The notes: generated from the letters alone by a model not told the origin. A DNA stretch of 64,000 bases from Peribacillus sp. Bi96 (GCF_918698115.1 NZ_CAKKLV010000004.1:248001-312000); one strand, 5' to 3'; positions 36,544-46,340 are shown, counted from the stretch's first letter. Program-made: numbers and translations.

Positions 36544-38039
36544 TGAATGCAGCCCTGCTTGTTATCTCTTTCTTTCTCGTTCTGTGTATTTGGTTAGGAC
36601 TTCAAGCACGAAAAGGTAAAAATATGAGTTTGGAACAATGGGCTATAGGTGGAAGAGGTTTCGGCAGCTTTTTGCTCTTCTTTTTGATTGCAGGTGAAAT
36701 GTTTACGACATATACGTTTCTGGGGGCCAGCGGCGGAGCTTATAGATCCGGTATGCCTCCTGCCTTATACGCTTTCAATTGCTTCTATTTTGTAATCGCC
36801 TATTGGCTGTTGCCGCCAATTTGGAGGTATGCCAAAAAAAACAATGTCATATCTCAATCTGATTTTTATGACAAAAAGTACAATAGTCCGGCTTTAGGTA
36901 TTCTTGTGGCGGTAATTAGCGTTATTTCAATTATTCCTTATCTGATCATGCAGTTGAAAGGGTTAGGAATAATCGTATCGGAAGCCTCCTATGGCTCCAT
37001 CTCTCCTAATGTGGCTATAGTTGTAAGTGTAATTGCAATCACAATTTATGTAACGGCTTCAGGAATGCATGGTGTAGCATGGACGGCCGTCATTAAAGAT
37101 ATCATGATTTTGGCAGTTGTCGTCTTTATGGGGATTTATTTTCCACTTCATTATTACGGTGGTTTGCAGCCGATGTTTGAAGCAATCGATACAGCAAAAC
37201 AAGGATTATTGTTATTCCCTGAACAAGGAATGAGTATCTCTTGGTTCATTTCCGCTACGATTATGACGGCACTTGCCTTCTATATGTTTCCTCATATGTT
37301 AGCGGGAGTGTTCTCTGCAAAAAGTCCAAAATCACTTCGTTGGAATGCTGGGATTATGCCAATTTATCAAGTAATCATCATTTTTTCGCTTTTTATTGGT
37401 TTTTCTGCGATACTTCAAGTTCCGAATTTACAGGGAGCAGAAGCAGACTTAGCTTTATTTAAAATGGCGAAGATGTCATTCGATCCCTGGTTTGTTGGAG
37501 TGATTGGAGCATCTGGGGCGATGGCGGCCCTAATACCTAGTTCACTCGTGTTGACGGCTACGGCCACGATACTTTCAAAAAATGTATATAAGGTTTGGAA
37601 ACCGAATACATCAGATGAACAACTTCGGAGTTTGAGCAGGATGTTAGTACCGGTCATTTCTATAGTGACTCTATACTTTACGTTCAATGGCGGGGAGTCA
37701 ATTTTTACGTTGTATCTTATGGCATATAGTTTCATGGCACAGTTGTTCCCAGCTCTTTTTTTCAGTCTGTGGAAAAAGAATCCCGTTACCGTTCAAGGAG
37801 CTTTTGTCGGCATGATTGTGGGAATTCTGCTTGTCATATACTCGACTACTTCAGGTACGACACTTGCCACATTATTTCCATCACTACCGCAAGCAGTACA
37901 GGATCTTGATGTGGGGTTAGCTGTATTACTTATAAACATTGCAGTAACTTTGGGGGTTAGTGCTGTGACAAGAAAAACTTCAATCCATGTGGAAGAAGAT
38001 GGTGAACAAGTTTCGGGTATGGGGAAACTTGTTAAATAA
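36543..38039 (+). CDS. sodium:solute symporter (SSS family)
   Basis: This 498-aa transporter has about 13 membrane helices and the SSS layout. The N-terminal motif WAIGGRGFGSFLLFFLIAGE and YWLLPPIWRYAKKNNVISQSDFYDKKY (sodium-site region) are typical of the pantothenate/monocarboxylate branch. Substrate cannot be named; an organic acid such as a hydroxy or keto acid fits the first gene of the operon. It is translationally coupled to the DUF3311 gene. Confidence 0.88.
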   Translation: MNAALLVISFFLVLCIWLGLQARKGKNMSLEQWAIGGRGFGSFLLFFLIAGEMFTTYTFLGASGGAYRSGMPPALYAFNCFYFVIAYWLLPPIWRYAKKNNVISQSDFYDKKYNSPALGILVAVISVISIIPYLIMQLKGLGIIVSEASYGSISPNVAIVVSVIAITIYVTASGMHGVAWTAVIKDIMILAVVVFMGIYFPLHYYGGLQPMFEAIDTAKQGLLLFPEQGMSISWFISATIMTALAFYMFPHMLAGVFSAKSPKSLRWNAGIMPIYQVIIIFSLFIGFSAILQVPNLQGAEADLALFKMAKMSFDPWFVGVIGASGAMAALIPSSLVLTATATILSKNVYKVWKPNTSDEQLRSLSRMLVPVISIVTLYFTFNGGESIFTLYLMAYSFMAQLFPALFFSLWKKNPVTVQGAFVGMIVGILLVIYSTTSGTTLATLFPSLPQAVQDLDVGLAVLLINIAVTLGVSAVTRKTSIHVEEDGEQVSGMGKLVK

Positions 38040-38118
38040 TAGTAAAAATGAGTTCAATATTCATATAAACATAAATTACTAGAACAAAAACACGTTTTTG
38101 AAAGCGGGAGGCTTGATT

Positions 38119-39783
38119 ATGAAAGTTAATGGAGGAAGAGCGGTCGTAGAAGTAATGGCTAAAGAAGGGGTAAAAAAAGCTTTTTGTGTACCAGGTGAAA
38201 GCTATCTTAGTGTAATGGACGCACTATATCAACATTCTGAAATAGAACTTATTTCTGCCAGGCATGAGGGTGGTGCCTCTTTTATGGCAGAAGGGTATGC
38301 GAAGGCTTCTGGTGAGGTAGGAGTTTGCATGGCAACACGTGGAGTGGGTGCGACAAACTTAGCTATCGGTATCCATACTGCTGCTCAAGATTCAACCCCT
38401 TTGGTTGCGCTTATTGGGCAGGTTGAACGCCCTTTTAAAGAAAAGGAAGCATTTCAGGAAGTAAATTTGACGGGCTTTTTCAGTCATTTATGTAAATGGA
38501 CGGTAGAAATCGATCGTGTCGAAAGGATCCCGGAATTATTGCAACGGGCGTTTCATATGGCACGGTCGGGACGTCCGGGCCCTGTATTAGTGTCTTTGCC
38601 GCATGACATGTTAGAGGATGAGGCAGAGTTGAGCATCAATCATTCTTATCGCTCGCTTCCTCCTCAACCACATATGGAAGATGTGAAGCAGGCTATAGAG
38701 ACGTTACGAAACGCGAAGCGCCCCGTATTGATTGCTGGTGGCGGTGTGATTCATGCTAGGTCTAACAGGCTGCTTGTACAGTTTGCCGGGGCAATGAAAC
38801 TACCTGTTGTAACCGCTTTCCGCCGATTCGACGCGTTTCCGAATTCCCACCCTTGCTATGCAGGATGGCTTGGGTTTGGGACACCTCAATATTTACTTGA
38901 TGCAATCCGAGACGCAGATGTTGTTTTGGCGTTAGGGACGAGATTCTCTCAAGTAGGAACACAAGATTACACCTTGCTTTCTAAACATACAAAACTGATC
39001 CATGTGGATATTTGTCCCGATACTTTTGGTAAAGTGTATGCTCCTTCTCTTGCCATTGAAGCCGATGCCAAGAGTTTCTTAGAACAAGCGGTGCAAGCGC
39101 AAGGTTCAGATTCTTCTATTTCAAATGAAGATAATGTAAAAGAATTGCACGATAAATATATGGAATTTTCTGAAACGAAGCCCGACTACACAGAAGATTT
39201 CGTGGACATGGACGGATTCATGCATGACATTGCTGCCAGTCTTCCAAAGGATACCATTATTACAAATGATGCAGGCAACTTTTTTGGATGGCTATCGAGA
39301 TATTATCGCTTTGAACATGAAAATACTTATGTGGGGCCAACATCGGGGGCCATGGGATATGGACTGCCTGCGGCAATAGGGGCAAAACTGGCGCAGCCTC
39401 ACAAACATGTGGTTTCTTTTTCAGGAGATGGCGGCTTTATGATGACTCTCCAGGAGATTGAAACGGCTGTACGATATAAAATTCCGATCATATCCATTGT
39501 TGTGAACAACAATATTTACGGAACAATTCGTGCACATCAAGAAAGGCATTTTCCAAATCGGGTCGTTGGAACGGACTTGTCCAATCCTAATTTTGCCGAA
39601 TTGGCCCGCTTATTTGGAGCGCATGGTGAAAAGGTTGAAAAAAATAGTGAATTTGCGCCAGCGCTGCAAAGGGCGATTGCTTCAGGGCTTCCGGCTGTTA
39701 TCGAGGTTACAGTCAATCCAAAGATTCTTTCTGTAGGCCAAGACAAGAAAGAAGTACACGAAAAGCTCGTGTCCAACAAATAG
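38119..39783 (+). CDS. ThDP-dependent enzyme, acetolactate-synthase/2-keto acid decarboxylase family
   Basis: This 554-aa protein has all three ThDP-enzyme domains. The catalytic Glu is in SARHEGGASFMAEGYA (about residue 50); the central domain has the RPVLIAGGGVI start; the ThDP/Mg site is GDGGFMMTLQEIETA...NNN (about 440-470). It is too divergent to be IlvB and has no small-subunit gene beside it. With an amino acid dehydrogenase and an aldehyde dehydrogenase next door, decarboxylation of a 2-keto acid (AruI-like 2-ketoarginine decarboxylase is one option) is more likely than acetolactate synthesis. GGGAGG precedes ATG 38119. Confidence 0.82.
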   Translation: MKVNGGRAVVEVMAKEGVKKAFCVPGESYLSVMDALYQHSEIELISARHEGGASFMAEGYAKASGEVGVCMATRGVGATNLAIGIHTAAQDSTPLVALIGQVERPFKEKEAFQEVNLTGFFSHLCKWTVEIDRVERIPELLQRAFHMARSGRPGPVLVSLPHDMLEDEAELSINHSYRSLPPQPHMEDVKQAIETLRNAKRPVLIAGGGVIHARSNRLLVQFAGAMKLPVVTAFRRFDAFPNSHPCYAGWLGFGTPQYLLDAIRDADVVLALGTRFSQVGTQDYTLLSKHTKLIHVDICPDTFGKVYAPSLAIEADAKSFLEQAVQAQGSDSSISNEDNVKELHDKYMEFSETKPDYTEDFVDMDGFMHDIAASLPKDTIITNDAGNFFGWLSRYYRFEHENTYVGPTSGAMGYGLPAAIGAKLAQPHKHVVSFSGDGGFMMTLQEIETAVRYKIPIISIVVNNNIYGTIRAHQERHFPNRVVGTDLSNPNFAELARLFGAHGEKVEKNSEFAPALQRAIASGLPAVIEVTVNPKILSVGQDKKEVHEKLVSNK

Positions 39784-39866
39784 TAGCCGGCATAAATGCT
39801 TAGGTATTGTTTGCATTAGAAGGTAGTAGGAACGAATAAAAGGAAGGTTTTGGGGAGGTTTCAAAG

Positions 39867-41042
39867 ATGTTAAAACCATATTTAGTTGTCGAATGGAACG
39901 ATACGGAAACAGATGCAAAAGGCTGGCTGGTCGTTCATAATTTTGTGAAAGGCTACGCAGGCGGCGGTACGAGAATGCATCCAACGGTTACAAGAGAAGA
40001 GGTAGAAAGGTTAGCTGAGGCGATGGCTTATAAGTATGTAGCTTGTGAGTCTGAGACGACTGGCGGTTGTAAAGCGGGAATTGCCTATGATTATAAAGCG
40101 CCAGACGCGTATGCAGTATTAAGAAGATTTCTAATTGCGATGATGCCTTATATAGACATCGGGGTATCTTTAGGCAGTGATTTAGGTACCAAATATGACG
40201 ATGTGCTCAAAATATTTAAAGAATTTGGTATTGATATCCCTCTTACGAAATCAATGAAGCAAAACCCGAATGTTCTGCAAGGGATAAAAGACTTCGATGA
40301 ACTGTTGACGACAAAAATTGACGGGTTGTTTTTAAACGATGTCGTTACGGGCTACGGTGTAGCATTTTCCGCAGATGAAGCATGGAAATTTAAAAACGGA
40401 AAAGATGAAGCGAGAGTTGTCATTCAAGGATTCGGATGTGTAGGAGCAAGCTGCGCATTGAAAATGTGCCAGTTAGGTTATAAAGTGGTTGGAATTTCTG
40501 ATGCAGCCCTTTTAGTAACGTGTGAAGAAGGATTAGATGTCCAAAAGCTTATTGATCACAAGAATTTGTACGGAGAAATGGATAAAGCATTTTTTGAACC
40601 GCATTATGATGTAAGATCGAACACGGAATGGCTCGATATAGATTGCGACATTTTAATTCCGTCCGCACTCGAAGATGTCATCCACAGTTCCAATGCTAAT
40701 AGCGTAAAAGCAAGCTTGATTGTGGAAGCGGCAAACATTCCCCTTTCTCCTGAGGGGGACGAAATCATAAAACAAAGAGGAATTGATCTTGTCAATGATT
40801 TTGTAGCCAATCTGGGGGCGATAAGATTTTATGATGTGATTATTTTCGGACTAGTTAAACCAAACCCACAAGCTGTAGTTGATGATATTGAAAAACTATG
40901 TAGAAAAAATACGTATCAATTGTTTACAGAGGCAAAAAACCAAAATAAATCTCAAAGAGAAGTAGCTTATGAAATATTTAAACCAACAATAGGCGACTTG
41001 CTAGAATATGGGGAGCCTTCCGAAGCGTTATCTGCACAATGA
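39867..41042 (+). CDS. Glu/Leu/Phe/Val dehydrogenase family protein, divergent
   Basis: This 391-aa protein has an N-terminal ELFV dimerisation/catalytic domain with the substrate Lys in TTGGCKAGIAYD (about residue 72) and a C-terminal Rossmann domain with VVIQGFGCVGASCAL (about 190). Compared with RocG/GudB the substrate pocket is changed: GVSLGSDLGT replaces the DIPAPD stretch. It probably deaminates a different amino acid to its 2-keto acid. GGGGAGG precedes the ATG. It lies 84 bp after the ThDP gene and 94 bp before an amino acid permease. Confidence 0.8.
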   Translation: MLKPYLVVEWNDTETDAKGWLVVHNFVKGYAGGGTRMHPTVTREEVERLAEAMAYKYVACESETTGGCKAGIAYDYKAPDAYAVLRRFLIAMMPYIDIGVSLGSDLGTKYDDVLKIFKEFGIDIPLTKSMKQNPNVLQGIKDFDELLTTKIDGLFLNDVVTGYGVAFSADEAWKFKNGKDEARVVIQGFGCVGASCALKMCQLGYKVVGISDAALLVTCEEGLDVQKLIDHKNLYGEMDKAFFEPHYDVRSNTEWLDIDCDILIPSALEDVIHSSNANSVKASLIVEAANIPLSPEGDEIIKQRGIDLVNDFVANLGAIRFYDVIIFGLVKPNPQAVVDDIEKLCRKNTYQLFTEAKNQNKSQREVAYEIFKPTIGDLLEYGEPSEALSAQ

Positions 41043-41135
41043 TGTGCTTTGATTTCAGAATAATGGCAACTCTCGTTATCTTGTGTTAATTAAAGGTGTA
41101 TAGGCCAGGTATTCGATTAGAAACGGAGGGTATTC

Positions 41136-42563
41136 ATGCAAACAGTACCTGAAAATCAGCCAAAAGAATTACAGCGATCAATGAAGAGCAGACATTTATT
41201 TATGCTCTCCTTAGGTGGGGTAATTGGAACAGGCCTTTTCCTGGGATCAGGTTATGCAATCGGGGAAGCCGGACCCGCAGGAGCGATTATTGCCTATTTG
41301 GTCGGTGGTTTATTAATGTACTTGGCGATGATATGTCTCGGTGAATTATCGGTAGTGATGCCGGTGTCCGGTTCCTTTCAGGTCCATGCAACGAAATTTA
41401 TTGGACCCGCCACTGGATTTGTCATTGGATGGATTTACTGGCTGAGCTGGGCTCTATACGTAGGCCTGGAATTTGTAGCGGCTGGTTTGCTCATGACTAG
41501 ATGGTTTCCTGATATACCAGTATGGGTTTGGTGCACGATATTTACCGTCCTTTTGTTCAGTATTAATGCGTTAACAACAAGAAGTTTCGCAGAAACAGAG
41601 TACTGGTTCTCAGGGATTAAAGTACTTGCCGTTATTCTGTTCATCATTATCGGTGCGGCAGCGATGTTTGGATTGATTCATATGGATGCAAAGCCTGCTC
41701 CGTTTTTTTCTAACTTTATAGGTGATGGACTATTCCCTACAGGGTTCACAGGTGTGTTTGTATCGATGATGACGGTCGTATATGCATTTCAGGGATCAGA
41801 AATCATGGGGGTTGCAGCAGGAGAGACGGAAAACCCGCAACAGACCATTCCGAGAGCGATTCGAAATATCGTAATACGTGTGTTGCTATTTTATGTACTA
41901 GCAATCTTTGTCTTGTCGGCTATCGTTCCGTGGCAAGAAGTTGGGGTGATGGAAAGCCCATTTGTTACCGTGTTTGAAATGGTAGGCATCCCTTATGCTG
42001 CCGACATTATGAATTTCGTAATTTTGACGGCAGTCCTTTCTGTTGGGAACACGGGTCTGTTTGCATGTACGAGGATCCTTTTCTCCCTTTCTCAAAACGG
42101 TATGGCGCATGCTTCATTTGGAAAGCTCAATCGGCGTGGTATACCAATTAACGCCTTACTTATCAGCATGGTCTTTGCCTTGCTGTCGTTACTTACTAGT
42201 GTAGTAGCAGAAGAAACGTTATTTGTTGTGTTACTGTCTATAAGCGGGGTTGGAGGATTACTTACTTGGATAGCAATTGCGTTGGCACAGTACAGATTCC
42301 GTAAGCAATATATCAGAGAAGGCGGAAAGATTGAAGATCTGAAGTATAGAGTACCTTTCTTCCCATTTGTCCCGATTCTCTGCATTCTTATGTGTCTAGG
42401 TATTTTCGTTTTTACCGCTTATGACCCGACACAGCGTAATTCGTTGTATTGGGGATTAGGTTTCGTCGTTGCTAGCTATATATTTTACTATTTTAGATAT
42501 ACGAGAAGGAAAATAGAGGTTCCGGTCTTATCAAATGAACCGCCCAATGATTTCGTTCAATAG
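41136..42563 (+). CDS. amino acid permease, RocC/RocE-like (APC superfamily)
   Basis: This 475-aa permease has 12 membrane helices. The N-terminal LQRSMKSRHLFMLSLGGVIGTGLFLG closely follows the B. subtilis RocE/RocC arginine-ornithine permease pattern, and WFSGIKVLAVILFIIIGAAAMFG continues it. A basic amino acid or analogue is therefore the best guess for substrate, but the S-methylmethionine and GABA permeases are close relatives. ACGGAGGG precedes ATG. Confidence 0.85.
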   Translation: MQTVPENQPKELQRSMKSRHLFMLSLGGVIGTGLFLGSGYAIGEAGPAGAIIAYLVGGLLMYLAMICLGELSVVMPVSGSFQVHATKFIGPATGFVIGWIYWLSWALYVGLEFVAAGLLMTRWFPDIPVWVWCTIFTVLLFSINALTTRSFAETEYWFSGIKVLAVILFIIIGAAAMFGLIHMDAKPAPFFSNFIGDGLFPTGFTGVFVSMMTVVYAFQGSEIMGVAAGETENPQQTIPRAIRNIVIRVLLFYVLAIFVLSAIVPWQEVGVMESPFVTVFEMVGIPYAADIMNFVILTAVLSVGNTGLFACTRILFSLSQNGMAHASFGKLNRRGIPINALLISMVFALLSLLTSVVAEETLFVVLLSISGVGGLLTWIAIALAQYRFRKQYIREGGKIEDLKYRVPFFPFVPILCILMCLGIFVFTAYDPTQRNSLYWGLGFVVASYIFYYFRYTRRKIEVPVLSNEPPNDFVQ

Positions 42564-42638
42564 AAAATATTGTTCATATGCAGACAAAGTGCAACCATAA
42601 AGAAAATCTACCATCAATAGAATGTGGGAGGAAATCGT

Positions 42639-44081
42639 ATGCGTTATTTAAATTATATTAATGGAAAATGGAAAGAACCAACTACTGGGGAGTATAAGGA
42701 AAACCTTAGTCCCCATAATGGAGAAAATTTAGGGGAATTTCCATCTAGTGCGGCCGCAGATTTACATGATGCAGTGGCTGCCGCAAAAAATTCATTTCCT
42801 GCTTGGAAAAAACTATCGTTTCAGCAAAGGGCTTCATACTTGCAGAAAGCAGCTGATATTTTGAAAAAGAATATGCAGGAAGTAGGTCGGGATTTGATAA
42901 AGGAAGAAGGAAAAACATTCTTGGAAGGGATGGGGGAAGCCAATCGAGCTGCTAGCATTCTTGAATATTATGCTGCTGAAGCCCGGCAGCCACTTGGAGA
43001 AGTAATTCCTTCAGCGAATGCCAATACATTTTTGTACACAACTCGTACTCCGCTCGGTCCGGTTGGTTTGATTACACCATGGAACTTTCCAATTGCCATC
43101 CCTGTGTGGAAACTGGCACCGGCCCTTATTTATGGGAATACAGTCGTAATTAAACCGGCTGACCTTACACCTAAGTCAGTTTATCATGTGATAAAAGCAT
43201 TGGATGAAGCGGGTCTTCCGGCTGGAGTCATTAATTGTGTATTCGGAAGGGGTTCCGTCATTGGTGCTGAATTAGTGGAACATCCGGATGTGAAGGCTAT
43301 ATCTTTTACCGGTTCGAATCAAGTAGGTCAGCAAATTCAAAAACAAGCCATTGAACATGGGAAGAAAGTGCAAGTGGAAATGGGAGGGAAAAACCCGCTC
43401 GTCGTACTAGCTGATGCTGATCTAGATAAAGCAGTGGAAATTGCTGTAGGTGGAGCTTTTAAGTCCACTGGGCAAAAATGCACAGCCACTAGCAGGGTGA
43501 TTGTCGAAGAAGGAATTTATGAAGCATTCCGTGACCGTCTTGTAGCTCGTACGAAAGAATTAAAAGTGGGCGACCCTCTCAACGAAGAAACATATATTGG
43601 TCCGGCTGTATCTAGATCACAACGCGATGGCGTGCTTGAAATGATTGATGTTGGGAAATCAGAAGCAACGCTATTGTGTGGAGGAGAGATTCCGACTGAA
43701 GAGGAATTGGCGAACGGTTTTTATGTACGACCGACTATCTTTGAAAATGTTGCTCAACATGCCCGCATTGCACGTGAAGAAATCTTTGGACCAGTCATCG
43801 CACTTTTTAAGGCAGAAAATTATGAGGAAGCAGTTAAGATGGCGAATGATACCGAATATGGATTGAGCGCAGCAATTTGCACGAATAATTTAACGGCGGC
43901 TCAAAGATTTATTGAGGATGTAGAAGTGGGTCTTGTCCATGTCAATTCGGAAACAGCAGGAACTGAACCGCAAATGCCATTTGGCGGATGTAAAAATTCA
44001 AGTGCAGGCAGCCGTGAACAAGGGAAGAGTGCAGTTGAATTCTATACAGAAGTCAAGACAGTCTATATGGATCGGGTATAA
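42639..44081 (+). CDS. aldehyde dehydrogenase (NAD(P)-dependent, semialdehyde type)
   Basis: This 480-aa ALDH has the general-base Glu247 in VEMGGKNPLV, the nucleophile Cys281 in GQKCTATSR, TPWNFPIAIP and FTGSNQVGQQI. It resembles the 2-oxoglutarate-semialdehyde and succinate-semialdehyde dehydrogenase branch. In context it would oxidise the aldehyde made by the ThDP enzyme. ATG 42639 follows GTGGGAGG. Confidence 0.88.
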   Translation: MRYLNYINGKWKEPTTGEYKENLSPHNGENLGEFPSSAAADLHDAVAAAKNSFPAWKKLSFQQRASYLQKAADILKKNMQEVGRDLIKEEGKTFLEGMGEANRAASILEYYAAEARQPLGEVIPSANANTFLYTTRTPLGPVGLITPWNFPIAIPVWKLAPALIYGNTVVIKPADLTPKSVYHVIKALDEAGLPAGVINCVFGRGSVIGAELVEHPDVKAISFTGSNQVGQQIQKQAIEHGKKVQVEMGGKNPLVVLADADLDKAVEIAVGGAFKSTGQKCTATSRVIVEEGIYEAFRDRLVARTKELKVGDPLNEETYIGPAVSRSQRDGVLEMIDVGKSEATLLCGGEIPTEEELANGFYVRPTIFENVAQHARIAREEIFGPVIALFKAENYEEAVKMANDTEYGLSAAICTNNLTAAQRFIEDVEVGLVHVNSETAGTEPQMPFGGCKNSSAGSREQGKSAVEFYTEVKTVYMDRV

Positions 44082-44150
44082 CTAGAATAAAAATTGTACG
44101 AAGCGGTTTTATTGAAAAAAATCAGATAATTATCAGGAGGGACTTTCAAT

Positions 44151-45182
44151 ATGTCAATTAAAGAAAATGTACAGTTCAGCCCTACACTACCATATTCAAG
44201 TTATGTCGATCCAGAAGTATTTAATGAAGAAAGAAAAAAGATTTTCAGTAAAAATTGGATATTAGTCGGGCATACCAGCCAACTTGAAAAAGTAGGTGAT
44301 TTCTTGACATTGGATATCGCAGGTGAGCCTATTATCGTTTCTCACGGTACTGATGGTGAACTGCGTGCTTTCTACAATATTTGTCCTCATCGCGGAATGA
44401 AAGTAGAAAACTCTGACAAAGGAAATAAAAAAGTTTTACAATGTGGATACCATGGATGGACGTTCAAATTAGATGGAAATGTAAATAGGGCTCCTAATTT
44501 TAAAACGAATGAACTGGGAGAACACAGCTGTATGAAATCCATTCGCTTAGAAGTTCAGAATGCTATGGTTTTTGTCAATCTGGACCAAAATGCCGCTTCT
44601 CTGGCAGAAGTATATCAGGAATTTTTAGAGGGAATGAAAGAGTATCCCTTCTTTGATTCTCTAAAACTAGTTAGGGAAACTCGGCGTGAAGTTAAAGCTA
44701 ATTGGAAAGCTGTTGTTGACAACTACCTTGAATGTGATCATTGTTCCATTGCCCATCCTGGCTTTGCAAAATCTTTTGATATATCGAACTTTTGCACAAC
44801 GACACACGACAAATTCACCTATCAATATATGGCAGCGAGCAAGAATGCTGAAGGTGACCAAGCGCGCTTTTATTGGATTTGGCCAAATATGATGATTAAC
44901 GTTTATCCAGGAGACGGGAATGTGAACACCATTCAAGTAGTTCCTGTTGATGCAGAGACATCACTAGGTATTTATCGTGATTACTCCCTCAATGAAATCA
45001 CAACAAAAGAAAAAGAAGAATATTTTAAATTTGTTGATCAAGTAAGGCAGGAAGATTTTGACCTGGTGGAAAAATTGCAAAAAGGATTGAGTTCCCAGGC
45101 ATTTACAAATGGTATCTTTTCTCCGACCGAACATGCTGCAGTCTATTTTCACGAACTTATTGATAAGAACCTCCAAGACTAA
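44151..45182 (+). CDS. Rieske-type ring-hydroxylating/demethylating oxygenase, catalytic subunit
   Basis: This 343-aa oxygenase has a Rieske 2Fe-2S site with ligands Cys78, His80, Cys98 and His101 (CPHRG...CGYHGW), followed by the mononuclear iron domain with the bridging and His-ligand stretch NYLECDHCSIAHPGF. It is of the size and type of GbcA/CntA/stachydrine demethylase oxygenases. No reductase gene lies in the operon, so electrons must come from elsewhere. Substrate is unknown; an N-methylated or aromatic precursor feeding the operon is possible. TCAGGAGGG precedes ATG. Last gene of the operon. Confidence 0.87.
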   Translation: MSIKENVQFSPTLPYSSYVDPEVFNEERKKIFSKNWILVGHTSQLEKVGDFLTLDIAGEPIIVSHGTDGELRAFYNICPHRGMKVENSDKGNKKVLQCGYHGWTFKLDGNVNRAPNFKTNELGEHSCMKSIRLEVQNAMVFVNLDQNAASLAEVYQEFLEGMKEYPFFDSLKLVRETRREVKANWKAVVDNYLECDHCSIAHPGFAKSFDISNFCTTTHDKFTYQYMAASKNAEGDQARFYWIWPNMMINVYPGDGNVNTIQVVPVDAETSLGIYRDYSLNEITTKEKEEYFKFVDQVRQEDFDLVEKLQKGLSSQAFTNGIFSPTEHAAVYFHELIDKNLQD

Positions 45183-45254
45183 TTACTTTTTTGGAAAGGA
45201 TCTATCGTAAAGTAGTTTTACCTCGTTAAGTAGACAGTTTCAAAGGCTACACAA

Positions 45255-45309
45255 CCAACCCGTTTGAATCGGCAGGTAACCGATTCCAACGGGTTGGGGT
45301 GTTTTTTAT
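45255..45309 (+). terminator. terminator of the sigma-54 operon
   Basis: CAACCCGTTTGAATCGG pairs with CCGATTCCAACGGGTTG, followed by GGGGTGTTTTTT. No comparable hairpin was found between the eight operon genes. Confidence 0.85.
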
Positions 45310-45381
45310 CTTATATTTTTTTAAGCGCTAATCGTTGGCTGATTCCAACGGGTATAGTAATTTACGAACTTCCTTTTGCAT

Positions 45382-45828
45382 TTATTCCTCGTGTGAGGTT
45401 CTGTTCATCCTTTGTTGTTCTTCAGAGAGAAACTCAAAAAAAACATTCATGGCAAAAAGCGGCTGATCATTTACCCTTTTATAGTAATTACTTTTCCTGG
45501 CATCTGTTAAATAGTTACTTTTTTTCATTCTTTCCAACATATATTTTTGGCTCATTTTCACTATTTCTTTTTGATTGTGTTTATTTTCTTTTAAGAGAGC
45601 AAACCCAACAGCTCCTACCAATGCATAAATTCCAAGAGCAATTTTCGAGATGGGTAATGATTCGCCCTTAAATAAAAGGAAAAAAAGATTAATGATGGAA
45701 AAACCTATCATCACAGTTGATAAAAGTCTGTATTTCATATTTTTTTTCAACAAGGGAGATAATTTTGATTGAAGCTGTTCCATTTCGGCTTGCATGAAGC
45801 GCGGTATCTTATTTATTTTTATATTCAT
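45382..45828 (-). CDS. DUF5392 (YwnF-like) membrane protein
   Basis: This 148-aa protein has two hydrophobic helices (about 36-55 and 62-80) between charged arms and ends AMNVFFEFLSEEQQRMN. It fits the DUF5392 family I remember from B. subtilis YwnF. Function is unknown. The start ATG 45828 has AAGGAGG just upstream; the longer in-frame reading to 45885 has no such site. Its own transcription unit, facing the oxygenase terminator. Confidence 0.68.
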   Translation of the reverse strand: MNIKINKIPRFMQAEMEQLQSKLSPLLKKNMKYRLLSTVMIGFSIINLFFLLFKGESLPISKIALGIYALVGAVGFALLKENKHNQKEIVKMSQKYMLERMKKSNYLTDARKSNYYKRVNDQPLFAMNVFFEFLSEEQQRMNRTSHEE

Positions 45829-45935
45829 TGTTTCCTCCTTATTATCTTGCATGCATTCAATAAGTATGGTGCACGATAAAATCACACCTATTTAATGAAA
45901 CAGGAAAGGAACCTAATAGTATATATCTTATCGTT

Positions 45936-45963
45936 TTGAAGGGCATTTGTCATTTAATATACT
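45936..45963 (+). promoter_or_regulatory. SigmaA-type promoter
   Basis: TTGAAG (45936-45941), 16 bp, TATACT (45958-45963). Confidence 0.55.
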
Positions 45964-45997
45964 TCAGGTGGGAATTCCGCTAAGAGGAAAAGTGAAA

Positions 45998-46126
45998 ATG
46001 AACGTGAAGAAACGAGCAAACGATGAAAAAAAAGCTGTTAATGATGAAAAACCTCTATTCCCTCATGTTGTGGAAATTTTATATGCAGGATTATTACATG
46101 ATCAAAATATATTAACAAAGCTTTGA
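45998..46126 (+). CDS. possible 42-aa protein
   Basis: This small frame (MNVKKRANDEKKAVNDEK... then FPHVVEILYAGLLHDQN) has a lysine-rich start and an amphipathic end. A promoter lies 35 bp upstream and GAGGAAAAG ten bases before the ATG. I recognise no family. The composition and signals look more like a real short gene than chance. Confidence 0.42.
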   Translation: MNVKKRANDEKKAVNDEKPLFPHVVEILYAGLLHDQNILTKL

Positions 46127-46340
46127 TTCATCATTTGATAATGGTAAAATAGTATTAAAATGGAAGGTGTTAATATGTGTTTTACCATTATAATTATTGA
46201 AGGATAGCCAACTCTCGCCTTTTTTTGTCATAAATACATGACTATCGTAATATTTTGTTCTTTTAAATCGAGTTTTGGTGCAAATCAATATATAATTAGA
46301 AAGCGAGATTATAGATACAAAGATTAAGGAGGGACATAGA

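Noticed and set aside
38119-39783. Assignment as biosynthetic acetolactate synthase (ilvB)
   Set aside because: No regulatory subunit gene, no other ilv genes, sigma-54 control, and catabolic neighbours.
45264-45671. 135-aa plus-strand frame
   Set aside because: It is antisense to the DUF5392 gene, which has a strong ribosome binding site and a typical membrane pattern, and it starts in a terminator.
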